Below are positions 9,262 to 17,996 of a DNA stretch of 64,000 nt, in pieces. Where the stretch lies: positions 441,245-505,244 of the forward strand of contig JAFDZS010000011.1 in the NCBI GenBank assembly GCA_018266775.1, read 5' to 3'. The notes under the pieces are model-generated. The model did no database searches. It was not told the origin of the DNA and saw only the letters and a program-made list of their open reading frames with translations. The stretch is from Bacteroidota bacterium. Its GTDB lineage: Bacteria; Bacteroidota; Bacteroidia; Chitinophagales; Chitinophagaceae. Every line of letters begins with the position of its first letter. Position 1 is the first letter of the stretch. Position numbers and translations under genes: made by a program.

Positions 9262-11238
9262 TTATTTATAGCTGCGCTGGGTTGGTTTCACAATTTCAAA
9301 ATTCAATGCTTCTTTGTTTACTTCCCACTGGCTTTCTCCTTTGAATTCCCACGCTGCCACATAACTATAGTTGGCATCATCACGTTTTGCTTCACCGTCT
9401 TCAGTCTGGCTTTCTTCGCGGAAGTGGCCACCACAACTTTCATTGCGGTTCAGCGCATCAAGGCACATCAGTTCACCCAGTTCAATAAAGTCTGCCACAC
9501 GGCCGGCTTTATCCAGTTCAGGATTCATACCGCCAATCTCACCGGGGATTCTTACATCGCTCCAGAATTCTTTTTTCAATTGCTGAATTTCGGTTATGGC
9601 TTCCTGTAAGCCCTGTGCATTACGGGCCATACCGCATTTATCCCACATGATCTTGCCCAAACGTTTATGAAAACTTTCTACCGTTTTGTTGCCTTTAATA
9701 TTCATCAGCGTACTGAGCCTGTCTTTCACTGCTTTTTCTGCTTCTTCAAATGCCGGATGCGTGGTGGGTATTGCCGGTGTGCGGATTTCATCTGCCAGAT
9801 AATTACCCACTGTGTATGGGATAACAAAATAACCATCGGCCAAACCCTGCATCAATGCAGATGCTCCGAGACGGTTGGCACCGTGGTCGCTGAAGTTGGC
9901 TTCTCCCAACGCATATAAACCGGGAATGGTGGTCTGCAATTCATAATCCACCCACAAGCCGCCCATGGTATAGTGCACAGCAGGATAAATACGCATGGGA
10001 GTTTCGTAAGGATTTTCACCCGTGATCTTTGCGTACATATCGAACAGGTTGCCGTATTTTTCTTTCACTACTTCTTTACCCAATGTAATCACAGTGGCAT
10101 CATCTGCATTATGATTGCCCTGTTTACCGGCTTCAATGCGGCCGTAACGTTTAATAGCGTCTGCAAAATCCAGGTAAACGGCCAGCTTGGTGGTACCTAC
10201 ACCATAACCTTCATCACATCTTTCTTTCGCAGCCCTTGACGCTACGTCACGTGGCACCAGGTTACCAAAGGCAGGGTACCTTCTTTCTAAATAATAATCT
10301 CTTTCTTCTTCAGGAATATCTGTTGGTCTGCGATTGTCGTCTTTTGCTTTAGGCACCCAGATGCGGCCATCATTACGTAAACTTTCACTCATGAGTGTTA
10401 ATTTACTTTGATAGTCGCCACTTACCGGAATACATGTGGGATGAATTTGAGTAAAGCAGGGATTACCGAAGAAGGCGCCTTTTTTATGTGCTTTCCATGC
10501 TGCTGTTACGTTACTGCCCATGGCATTGGTGCTTAAATAAAACACATTGCCATAACCGCCGCTGCATAACAATACCGCATGCCCGAAATGGCGTTCTATT
10601 TCACCCGTCACCAGGTTTTTGGCAATAATTCCCCTCGCCTTTCCGTCAATGATCACCACTTCCAGCATTTCGTGCCGGCTGTATTGCGTTACAGTACCCA
10701 GCGCAACTTGTCTTTCTAAAGCACTGTAAGCGCCTAACAATAACTGCTGGCCAGTTTGGCCTGCAGCATAAAATGTACGCTGTACCTGCGTGCCGCCAAA
10801 ACTCCTGTTGCTGAGCAAGCCGCCGTATTCCCTTGCAAAAGGAACACCCTGTGCCACACATTGGTCGATGATGTTGGCACTCACTTCTGCCAAACGGTGT
10901 ACGTTGGCTTCGCGGGCACGGTAGTCGCCGCCCTTTACAGTATCATAAAACAAACGGAAAACTGAGTCTCCATCGTTCTGGTAATTTTTGGCTGCATTGA
11001 TGCCGCCCTGCGCTGCAATGCTGTGTGCACGGCGCGGACTATCCTGGAAGCAGAATGCTTTTACTTTATAGCCTAATTCGCCCAGTGCAGCAGCAGCAGA
11101 TGCACCGGCAAGTCCAGTTCCCACTACAATGATCTCAATCTTTCTTTTATTAGCGGGGTTAACGAGTTTTACATGTCCTTTGTAATCTTCCCACTTTTGA
11201 TTCATCTCCCCGGCAGGTATTTTAGAATTTAGCGCCAT
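9262..11238 (-). CDS. sdhA: Succinate dehydrogenase/fumarate reductase flavoprotein subunit
   Basis: 658 residues. The Rossmann motif is [17 protein letters not shown] (about 38-54). FAD is covalently attached through the His of [14 protein letters not shown] (His72). The active-site region includes HPTCIP and a late [11 protein letters not shown] segment. The length and the [17 protein letters not shown] region fit the type B (Bacteroidota/epsilonproteobacterial-like) flavoprotein. It oxidises succinate or reduces fumarate at the inner face of the membrane. It follows sdhC by 58 bases. Confidence 0.97.
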   Translation of the reverse strand: MALNSKIPAGEMNQKWEDYKGHVKLVNPANKRKIEIIVVGTGLAGASAAAALGELGYKVKAFCFQDSPRRAHSIAAQGGINAAKNYQNDGDSVFRLFYDTVKGGDYRAREANVHRLAEVSANIIDQCVAQGVPFAREYGGLLSNRSFGGTQVQRTFYAAGQTGQQLLLGAYSALERQVALGTVTQYSRHEMLEVVIIDGKARGIIAKNLVTGEIERHFGHAVLLCSGGYGNVFYLSTNAMGSNVTAAWKAHKKGAFFGNPCFTQIHPTCIPVSGDYQSKLTLMSESLRNDGRIWVPKAKDDNRRPTDIPEEERDYYLERRYPAFGNLVPRDVASRAAKERCDEGYGVGTTKLAVYLDFADAIKRYGRIEAGKQGNHNADDATVITLGKEVVKEKYGNLFDMYAKITGENPYETPMRIYPAVHYTMGGLWVDYELQTTIPGLYALGEANFSDHGANRLGASALMQGLADGYFVIPYTVGNYLADEIRTPAIPTTHPAFEEAEKAVKDRLSTLMNIKGNKTVESFHKRLGKIMWDKCGMARNAQGLQEAITEIQQLKKEFWSDVRIPGEIGGMNPELDKAGRVADFIELGELMCLDALNRNESCGGHFREESQTEDGEAKRDDANYSYVAAWEFKGESQWEVNKEALNFEIVKPTQRSYK

Positions 11239-11296
11239 ATCGTTATGTATGAATTAGAAATTTTGAATGAGGTTATAATCAGTATTCATGAAAAAG

Positions 11297-12013
11297 TTAT
11301 TGCACCCAGCCTGCGTACATTGCAACAGGCATGGAAGCAAAAAGCAGGCATACAATAAATGAATAGACAAATCCTGCCCCTTTAATGATTGGAGTATATT
11401 TTTTATGATTGAGCCCAAATGTTTGAAATGCACTTTGGAATCCATGCAGCAGATGCCAGAAAAGAGAAATCACACCCAGTACATAAACAATTACCACCCA
11501 TAAATTTCCCTGGAATACCAGGAGCATTTCTGCATATAAATTATGAACGGTCATGCTGTTGTATTCTGCACTCAGGTTTGTTTCTTCCAATGAATGAATA
11601 CCGGCAATGCCACCTAATCTTGAAGGTGTCCAGAAATGATAGAGGTGTAAAACCAGGAAAAGCAGGATCAGCGTACCCAATAAACCCATACCACGGCTGT
11701 ACCATTTACTGTTGGTTGATGCACCGCTAACTGCATATTTTACCGGCCTGGCTGCACTGTTCTGGCTCCATAACATTAAGCCCTGTACAATATGTATAAT
11801 CAGAAAGAGAAATAATCCAATTTCCATTGTACGCACGATAAGGTTACTGCCCATAAAATGAGCCCAGTGGTTAAATGTGTCTCCCCCATCATTAAAAAAG
11901 ATCATGGCATTAATGCCGCAGTGTACAATCAAAAATGAAATCAGAAACAATCCGGTAAGCCCCATTGTAAACTTCTTGCCTATGGAAGAAGTAAAAAGCT
12001 GTTTAAAGGTCAT
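11297..12013 (-). CDS. sdhC: Succinate dehydrogenase cytochrome b subunit
   Basis: 238 residues from the ATG at 12013 (MTFKQLFTSSIGKK); the longer frame would begin upstream of the promoter box. Five membrane helices are visible, with His residues in LIVHCGIN, HIVQGLML, HLYHFW and LLHGFQSAF suited to bind two b haems. It is the single-chain type B anchor that joins SdhA/SdhB to the quinone pool, so no sdhD is expected. It is the first gene of the operon sdhC-sdhA-glycosyltransferase-sdhB. Confidence 0.93.
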   Translation of the reverse strand: MTFKQLFTSSIGKKFTMGLTGLFLISFLIVHCGINAMIFFNDGGDTFNHWAHFMGSNLIVRTMEIGLFLFLIIHIVQGLMLWSQNSAARPVKYAVSGASTNSKWYSRGMGLLGTLILLFLVLHLYHFWTPSRLGGIAGIHSLEETNLSAEYNSMTVHNLYAEMLLVFQGNLWVVIVYVLGVISLFWHLLHGFQSAFQTFGLNHKKYTPIIKGAGFVYSFIVCLLFASMPVAMYAGWVQ

Positions 12014-12045
12014 GTGAGCAAAAGTTAATAGTGAAATTTGGTGAG

Positions 12046-12053
12046 CAAATTTA
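12046..12053 (-). promoter_or_regulatory. Bacteroidota -7 box upstream of sdhC
   Basis: On the minus strand the bases read TAAATTTG, an exact match to TAnnTTTG, 32 bases before the sdhC ATG. A good -33 TTG was not found. Confidence 0.55.
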
Positions 12054-12111
12054 CGCCACAATCAAACAAAAAAATGTTTTGTTAAATGTTTTTATGCAAA
12101 CGATACCAATT

Positions 12112-12675
12112 TTATTCCAGCAGCTTCAGCATCCAGTTGTCAATTTGGTGAAACACCAGTTCCGGCTTCATGGTACGCCACTGTGGTAAATCCACAAGGG
12201 CAATATAATTGGTTAACCTTGCTCTTTTAAAATCATACTGGCTTTGCTGCGGCATATTTACTATGGCCACCCAGCCGCCGTCATCGGCAATCTGCTCCCG
12301 CCATTCTTCATAATACAGGTCATCGCTGCTGTGGAAATTCAGCACGTTTTCGGTAATGAGGATATATTTATTGATGCCACCCGAATATAAAATATCTGTA
12401 ACATCTCTGCGCAGGGTCATAATGTCATTCTCTATAGCATCATTCCATTCCCCAATCAGTTCAATGATCACATAACCCATTTCATAATCGGCAAAAAGGA
12501 TTTTCATATACAAAGTACGGCTGCCGAAATCATCCCATTGCGGGTGAATGTAGTAGTTGTAAACAGTGGAGGAAAACTCAAATTCGCTGTATGTGCGGCC
12601 ATAAAAAGGTGAAAGCTCATCTTCTTCTGCGGCATACAGGTGGCGCCAGTTATAATATGGTTCAATATCCTGCAC
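12112..12675 (-). CDS. Conserved hypothetical protein
   Basis: 187 residues, acidic and rich in Tyr and Trp, with no signal peptide or membrane segment. Features seen: YNWRHLYAAEEDE near the start, YYIHPQWDDFG, then a probable alpha/beta segment (YVIIELIGEWN through KYILITENVLNFHSSDD). I do not recognise a named domain; proteins of this look are single-copy hypotheticals in Chitinophagaceae. It is alone between the sdh operon and a T9SS cargo gene, on the same strand as both. Confidence 0.8.
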   Translation of the reverse strand: MQDIEPYYNWRHLYAAEEDELSPFYGRTYSEFEFSSTVYNYYIHPQWDDFGSRTLYMKILFADYEMGYVIIELIGEWNDAIENDIMTLRRDVTDILYSGGINKYILITENVLNFHSSDDLYYEEWREQIADDGGWVAIVNMPQQSQYDFKRARLTNYIALVDLPQWRTMKPELVFHQIDNWMLKLLE

Positions 12676-12766
12676 TGTTTATAGTAAGGCTGCAAAGTTC
12701 AGTAAATGGATTTTAATAAATACTTCCGGACAAAAAATTTTTATTCTTTCCTTACAGGGAAAAAAA

Positions 12767-12790
12767 AGAGGTTGCCAAAAGGCAACCTCT
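12767..12790 (-). terminator. Intrinsic terminator of the T9SS cargo gene
   Basis: AGAGGTTGCC (12767-12776), a 4-base loop, and GGCAACCTCT (12781-12790) form a perfect 10-bp stem. A run of A at 12760-12767 gives the U tract on the minus strand, 22 bases after the gene at 12813. Confidence 0.9.
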
Positions 12791-12812
12791 GTACTTAAAA
12801 ACCATAATATCT

Positions 12813-14081
12813 TTATTGCACCACGATACGTTCGGTGAATACCAGTTGGTTGGTATCATCAGTTACTTTTACCAGGTACATTCCTTTTGCAATGGTATTA
12901 CCTATGCGTACTGTTTCATTTTGCAGTTTAACGGTAATGGTAACATCTTTTGCCATGATTGCCCTGCCTGAAAGATCAGTAATGGCTACATGGTATTTAC
13001 CTGCTTTTTGTCCGTCGAACAATATCCTGAACTCACCTGCTGTTACGGGGTTCGGGAAAATGCGGGCATCTGTATTAATCGGTGCTGCCGGTGCAATGGA
13101 AGGCACATCAAATGTTTTTTTAGCATCGGCTTCTTTCTGGTACAACAGGTTGCCATTGGCAAGGTCTGATGCACTGAATGTATTATCTGAACCTTCAATT
13201 TTTGTTGCAGCCAAATCTGCCATTTTAAATTTAAAGAATCCTTCAAAACTGTTGGCACTGCTTACGATGATATTGTCGTCATCATCCACTGCTGCGCCAT
13301 TTGTAGTATAAGTGGCAGGTAAACCGGTGATTGCTCCGATGTAAGAAGCAATTCTTGAATCTACATCTACTTTAAACACCATGTGATTGGCCGAGATCAC
13401 GTATAATTTTCCGTAAGCATCTGCCACCATATCGCCACCCCAGCTGGTGCAACGGTTATGAATGGAAACGCCGGCAGGATTTTTTTCATCATCTATCAAA
13501 TTACCAAGGTCGGTTACAATGGTTTTCTTACCTGTGGTAAAGCGGATCAGGTGGTTGCCATCGTTGGTTATCGCATAGCCATTGCCGTCAGCGGCAATAT
13601 CCATACGGGTAATGTGATTGGCTTCATCCATCAAATCGGCCTTATTCAGTAACTGTGCTTTTTCTGCATAAAAAGTAGGTGTAGTGCCTTTTGCGCTTAA
13701 ATCGAGCCAGCGCAATTCGCCAATTCGCATTGGCGTGAAGAAAAGTTTATCATGCTTTTTGTCGTACGCTGCAGCCGCCACCATGGTAACCGTTGGGGCA
13801 TCTTTAAGTTGTACGAGGGAAGTGGCGCCATTGTTTTCAAACTTCAATGTCTGCGTGGTGGATGGAGCTTTGGTTGCTGCATCAGCCAGCACAAAGGGGG
13901 TCTTGTCTCTTTCAAAAACATTGGCTGTGATTTTTCCTGTACCGATATCCACTTTGCGGATATTGGACCAGCTGAAATTTCCTGCACCATCGCCGGTTAT
14001 AGCATACGTAACCGCATTTTGGGCGGCGGCAGAAAAACTGAAAGCAATAAATGAGGTTGAAAGTAGAGTTTTGATATTCAT
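12813..14081 (-). CDS. Secreted protein with T9SS type A sorting domain
   Basis: 422 residues with a signal peptide ending at SAAAQN. The middle part has repeated short blocks (VTYAITGDGAGNF, DKLFFTPMRIGELRW, GNGYAITNDGNHLIRF, DAYGKLYVISANHMVFKVD) that suggest a beta-propeller. The last 80 residues are a type A sorting domain: ARIFPNPVTAGEFRI, then YHVAITDLSGRAIMAKDV and GMYLVKVTD. It should be exported by Sec, pass through the T9SS and be released or attached at the cell surface. No catalytic motif was seen. Confidence 0.88.
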   Translation of the reverse strand: MNIKTLLSTSFIAFSFSAAAQNAVTYAITGDGAGNFSWSNIRKVDIGTGKITANVFERDKTPFVLADAATKAPSTTQTLKFENNGATSLVQLKDAPTVTMVAAAAYDKKHDKLFFTPMRIGELRWLDLSAKGTTPTFYAEKAQLLNKADLMDEANHITRMDIAADGNGYAITNDGNHLIRFTTGKKTIVTDLGNLIDDEKNPAGVSIHNRCTSWGGDMVADAYGKLYVISANHMVFKVDVDSRIASYIGAITGLPATYTTNGAAVDDDDNIIVSSANSFEGFFKFKMADLAATKIEGSDNTFSASDLANGNLLYQKEADAKKTFDVPSIAPAAPINTDARIFPNPVTAGEFRILFDGQKAGKYHVAITDLSGRAIMAKDVTITVKLQNETVRIGNTIAKGMYLVKVTDDTNQLVFTERIVVQ

Positions 14082-14143
14082 ATGAGTCGTTTTGATATTA
14101 GATACCTAAGTTAATAAAAATTCATATTATCTGCCACCCTTTT

Positions 14144-14959
14144 TTATGAACGGACAGATTCTATTGCTTTTTTAACACTTCCTTTTTCCAGCAAAAGGGA
14201 TTTTGCTTTCTCATAATCTGAAATGCTTAGTTTATTCATCAGCATTTTCACACCCCTGTCCACCAGTTTTTCATTGGTAAGCTGCATGTTTACCATTTTG
14301 TTGTCTTCCACCCTGCCCAATTGGATCATGATGGATGTGGAGATCATGTTCAGCACCAGTTTTTGTGCCGTACCGCTTTTCATTCTCGTACTGCCTGTAA
14401 CAAATTCAGGGCCTACCACCACTTCAATAGGATAGTCTGCAGCGGCACTTAACGGGGAATCCGGGTTGCAGCTGATACTGCCGGTAACGATCTGGTGTGC
14501 CCTGCATTGCTCCAATGCCCCGATGACGTAAGGTGTGGTGCCACTGGCGGCAATGCCAATCACCACATCATTACTGGTAATCTGAAATGCCTGCAGGTCT
14601 ATCCAGCCCTGTTCCGTATCATCTTCTGCATATTCCACTGCTTCGGTAATGGCTTTGCTGCCACCGGCAATAATGCCAATAACGAGGCCTTTGGGAACGC
14701 CATAAGTGGGCGGACATTCGCTCGCATCCAGTATACCCAGCCGGCCACTGGTGCCGGCACCAATATAAAATAACCGGCCGCCGGTAAGCATTTTATCCAC
14801 CGCAGCATTTACCAGTGCATCTATATTCGGTAATGCTTTGGCAACAGCAGCAGGCACTTGTTGATCTTCGTTGTTAATGTGCTGTAATAATTCCGGCACA
14901 CTCATCTGTTCCAGGTGCCTGTATTTTGAATCTGACTCGGTGATCTTTTCAAACGCCAT
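14144..14959 (-). CDS. murQ: N-acetylmuramic acid 6-phosphate etherase
   Basis: 271 residues from the ATG at 14959 (MAFEKITESDSKYRHLE); the longer open frame overlaps the upstream kinase gene and lacks homology there. A single SIS domain carries FYIGAGTSGRLGILDASECPPTYG, with the catalytic-type Glu in SECPP, and a second conserved block GPEFVTGSTRMKSGTAQK. MurQ cleaves the lactyl ether of MurNAc-6-phosphate to GlcNAc-6-phosphate and D-lactate during wall recycling. It starts 26 bases after the kinase gene that likely supplies its substrate. Confidence 0.96.
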   Translation of the reverse strand: MAFEKITESDSKYRHLEQMSVPELLQHINNEDQQVPAAVAKALPNIDALVNAAVDKMLTGGRLFYIGAGTSGRLGILDASECPPTYGVPKGLVIGIIAGGSKAITEAVEYAEDDTEQGWIDLQAFQITSNDVVIGIAASGTTPYVIGALEQCRAHQIVTGSISCNPDSPLSAAADYPIEVVVGPEFVTGSTRMKSGTAQKLVLNMISTSIMIQLGRVEDNKMVNMQLTNEKLVDRGVKMLMNKLSISDYEKAKSLLLEKGSVKKAIESVRS

Positions 14960-14985
14960 AATAATATTTTCCGGTTCGTTGCTGT

Positions 14986-15825
14986 TTAGCTGTGATATTT
15001 GATTAATCCGTCCATTGGTTTTTTCAGCACCTTGCCCAATTGCAGTTCGTAGCTGTTGCACATCTCTGCCAGTACATCCCTGAAGCCATACGCTACACTA
15101 CCGATAAAATTAATGGGCATCGTCCAGGTTTCCCGGTATTTATATAGATGATTGAAGAAAAAATCATTGAACCCATCTTCAATAATATTTTCCACCATAT
15201 AATGTCCCCTGTTTTCTGCCAAAAAGATAGCGAAGTTGGCGAGATAGCGGTTAGGTAATGGTTTTTTGTATACGGCTTCTAAGATTTCGTAACTGCTGGT
15301 TTGAAATCTTGCCGTAAAACGGTCCATCAGGTCAGCATCAAAAGTATTGTATAAAAAATATTGAATCACTTTCTTACCCAGGTAAGCACCGCTGCCTTCA
15401 TCTCCCAAAACATAACCGAGACCCGGACTGTTTTTCACAATTTTCTTTCCGTTATAATAGCAGGAATTGGAACCGGTACCGAGAATACACGCAATGCCTT
15501 TTTCTTTACCGCATAATGCTTTGGCGGCTCCCATAAGGTCATGGTCCACTTCAATTGCAGCAGCGGGAAAAATATTTTTGAGGGCTTTTTTTACAATTTG
15601 CCTGTTGGCTGGGCTGGCGCAACCAGTACCATAAAAGTAAATTTCTGCAGGCGTTGCTTTTTTTATTTTGGGCAGCAATTCTTTTTCCAGTATTTCCTGT
15701 ATTTGCCGGGTATTTAAGAAATAAGGGCTGAGCCCCTGTGTATAAACAATCTTCTTGCTTTTTCCGTTGAGCAGGCACCATTCCGCTTTAGTTGATCCGC
15801 TGTCTGCTATAAGTTTAATAGCCAT
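14986..15825 (-). CDS. BadF/BadG-type amino-sugar kinase (GlcNAc/MurNAc kinase-like)
   Basis: 279 residues with an ASKHA-fold kinase layout: phosphate-1 motif ADSGSTKAEW (7-16), Asp96 in VDHDLMGAA as the likely base, phosphate-2 motif LGTGSNS (115-121), then LGDEGSGAYLG (140-150). Family members phosphorylate GlcNAc or MurNAc at O6 (NagK, MurK). Its position immediately before murQ favours MurNAc recycling, but substrate choice is an inference from context. Both genes share one strand and probably one transcript. Confidence 0.85.
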   Translation of the reverse strand: MAIKLIADSGSTKAEWCLLNGKSKKIVYTQGLSPYFLNTRQIQEILEKELLPKIKKATPAEIYFYGTGCASPANRQIVKKALKNIFPAAAIEVDHDLMGAAKALCGKEKGIACILGTGSNSCYYNGKKIVKNSPGLGYVLGDEGSGAYLGKKVIQYFLYNTFDADLMDRFTARFQTSSYEILEAVYKKPLPNRYLANFAIFLAENRGHYMVENIIEDGFNDFFFNHLYKYRETWTMPINFIGSVAYGFRDVLAEMCNSYELQLGKVLKKPMDGLIKYHS

Positions 15826-15951
15826 TTTAGGTAGTTGAATGCAGCAATGAAGGTAGGATATTTTAGATAATGGGCAAGGGAGAAGGTTGATGGTTAAAAG
15901 TTGAAGGATTAAGATTAACGGGACAAACAGTTAAGGGGAAGTTGTGCTAAT

Positions 15952-16035
15952 GATGCTTGATACTTGATGCTTGATACCCGATGCTTGATACCCGATGCTT
16001 GATCCCCGATGCTTGATACTTGGTTCTTGTTACTT
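15952..16035. repeat. Tandem 14-bp repeat upstream of ctpA
   Basis: Six head-to-tail copies of a 14-mer with consensus GATGCTTGATACYY (the last copy degenerate) lie 60 bases before ctpA. One unit, GATGCTTGATACTT, occurs again exactly between groES and groEL. Confidence 0.85.
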
Positions 16036-16094
16036 ATCAAGTAATGGAGCGAAGCCGGAGCTTCACTGTACCTGCTTCTTCCTATCTTCGCGGC

Positions 16095-17681
16095 ATGAAC
16101 AACAGAAAAAAACAGGTTTGGCTGCCTTTGCTATTCAGTATTACCATGATTGCGGGCATGTTCTTTGGTTATAAGATGAGAGACAATATGCCGGGTAAAA
16201 GTTTTTTTTACACCGAAAAGCGCAGACCCGTACAGGAAATTATGGACCTGATACAAAACCGCTATGTGGATGATGTGAAAATGGACGACCTCACCGATAC
16301 CGCTATCCAGGCCATGTTGTACAAGCTGGACCCTCACTCTGTTTTTATACCTGCCGAAAAATTAGACGGCATTAATGAAGAACTGGCCGGTTCGTTTTAT
16401 GGTATTGGCATAGAGTTCAACATTTTTAATGATACCATTAACGTGGTCAATGTTACAAAAGACGGCCCCAGTTTTAAAGCGGGCATTCAAACAGGCGATA
16501 AATTCATTGCAGTGAATGACAGTGTGGTGGCAGGCAAAAAAATTAATGATGACCGTATTCATAAATTACTCCGTGGAGATAAAGGCACTCCCGTTTCCAT
16601 CACCATTCTCCGCGGCAAAGAACAGGTGAAGATTTCAGTTACCCGTGATGCGATTACCGTAAACAGTGTGGATGCCAGCTACATGATTGCCGACAGTGTG
16701 GGCTATATCAAACTGCGTTTATTCTCCCAGCAAACGTACCATGATTTTATGGAAGCTTTAATGGGACTTAAAAAACAAGGCTTAAAAAAACTGATCCTCG
16801 ACCTGCGGGGTAATGGCGGTGGTGTACTGGATGAAGCAGTGGATATTGCAGATGAATTTTTATCGGGCGATAAATTAATTACGTATACCGAAGGCAAACA
16901 CGTAGATAAAAAAGAATACCGTTGCCGCCGCCAGGGCCAGTATGAAGAAGGCGCACTTGTTGTATTGGCAGATGAAGGCACCGCCAGCGCCAGCGAAGTA
17001 TTGATTGGTGCTTTGCAGGATTGGGACCGGGCCACCATCATTGGCAGGCGCAGCTTTGGAAAAGGGCTGGTACAGGAGCAATTTGATTTAAGTGATCACA
17101 GTGCGCTGCGTTTAACCATTGCAAGATATTATACCCCAATTGGCAGAAGTATTCAGCGGCCATACAGCAATGGCAGGAAAGCGTATTACGATGAGGTCAG
17201 CAACCGTTTTCATGATGGAGAAACACAGTCTGCCGATTCTATGCATAACGATACCACCAAAGTATATAAAACACCAGGCGGTAAAATTGTTTATGGCGGT
17301 GGTGGCATCACACCGGATTATTTTATACCGGCAGACACTACCGGTTACAGCTTCACTACTGCACGCTTATATACCAAAGGCACAACACCCGGTTTTGTTT
17401 ATCATTATTACTTAGACAATCAGCAGGCTTTAAAAGCCTTTAAAAACCCTGCTGATTTCATTAAAAGGTTTACGTTTACTGATGCCAATTGGGAAGCATT
17501 GATTGCTGCAGCAACAAAAGATTCTGTTTCGGTAAACAAAGTGAATGAGAAAGAAAAAACAGCGATCGTTGACCAGGTCAAAGCCTTACTGGCGCAGCAG
17601 TTATGGCAAAGGGAAGGTTTGGTGGAAGTATTGAACACTGATGATAATGCCATCAAAAAGGCATTAGAAATACTGAAATAA
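16095..17681 (+). CDS. ctpA: S41 family C-terminal processing peptidase
   Basis: 528 residues from the ATG at 16095 (MNNRKKQVW); the upstream ATG lies in the tandem repeat. A membrane anchor spans about 8-25. A PDZ domain lies at about 95-185 (YGIGIEF, AGIQTGDKFIAV). The S41 domain has LDLRGNGGG, the nucleophile Ser298 in DEGTASASE and the general base Lys323 in RRSFGKGLVQ, the 25-residue separation usual for the Ser/Lys dyad. The C-terminal 150 residues are an extra helical part of the Bacteroidota type. It degrades or trims periplasmic proteins from their C-termini. Confidence 0.95.
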   Translation: MNNRKKQVWLPLLFSITMIAGMFFGYKMRDNMPGKSFFYTEKRRPVQEIMDLIQNRYVDDVKMDDLTDTAIQAMLYKLDPHSVFIPAEKLDGINEELAGSFYGIGIEFNIFNDTINVVNVTKDGPSFKAGIQTGDKFIAVNDSVVAGKKINDDRIHKLLRGDKGTPVSITILRGKEQVKISVTRDAITVNSVDASYMIADSVGYIKLRLFSQQTYHDFMEALMGLKKQGLKKLILDLRGNGGGVLDEAVDIADEFLSGDKLITYTEGKHVDKKEYRCRRQGQYEEGALVVLADEGTASASEVLIGALQDWDRATIIGRRSFGKGLVQEQFDLSDHSALRLTIARYYTPIGRSIQRPYSNGRKAYYDEVSNRFHDGETQSADSMHNDTTKVYKTPGGKIVYGGGGITPDYFIPADTTGYSFTTARLYTKGTTPGFVYHYYLDNQQALKAFKNPADFIKRFTFTDANWEALIAAATKDSVSVNKVNEKEKTAIVDQVKALLAQQLWQREGLVEVLNTDDNAIKKALEILK

Positions 17682-17683
17682 AA

Positions 17684-17712
17684 AAGCCCTCTTTAAAAAG
17701 AAGGCTTGAAAA
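17684..17712 (+). terminator. Possible terminator after ctpA
   Basis: AGCCCTCTT pairs with AAGAAGGCT with one mismatch just after the ctpA stop. The downstream T tract is short and interrupted. Confidence 0.45.
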
Positions 17713-17746
17713 GTTTTAAAAGTATTGTCTTTTAAAAATCTTGCAG

Positions 17747-17908
17747 TTACTTAAAACGCAGAGGCAATCTGTTTTCAAGTGAACGGGAATTGATCTTTTT
17801 GTCAGGATAATTGGCAGTACAAATATCTTCACCTTTTTTATTATCAGCAGTAGCAGTTGAAATCAATTCCGTGTAGTATTTCTGCGATAATACTGCATTC
17901 CATTGCAT
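17747..17908 (-). CDS. Possible small protein of 53 residues
   Basis: An ATG-to-stop frame on the minus strand fills most of the 315-base gap between ctpA and the CBS gene. The translation (MQWNAVLSQKYYTELIST to the end ENRLPLRFK) has a natural composition and a stop codon just before its ATG. No signal peptide, helix or known motif is seen, and there is no clear promoter. It could be a real small gene, the end of a decayed gene or chance. Confidence 0.35.
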   Translation of the reverse strand: MQWNAVLSQKYYTELISTATADNKKGEDICTANYPDKKINSRSLENRLPLRFK

Positions 17909-17953
17909 TCTTTACAATCATTAAACTAACAGGCATCAGTTCAATTAAAAAAT

Positions 17954-17961
17954 TACCTTTG
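17954..17961 (+). promoter_or_regulatory. Bacteroidota -7 box for the CBS gene
   Basis: TACCTTTG, an exact TAnnTTTG match, 35 bases before the ATG at 17997. The same extended form TTACCTTTGCCG occurs before smpB and nusB. Confidence 0.6.
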
Positions 17962-17996
17962 CCGAAACTAAAACGATTCAATAAATATTAACGATT

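Noticed and set aside
16020..16094. Upstream ATG at 16020 as the ctpA start
   Set aside because: It lies in the 14-bp repeat tract and gives 25 extra residues before a clear membrane anchor.
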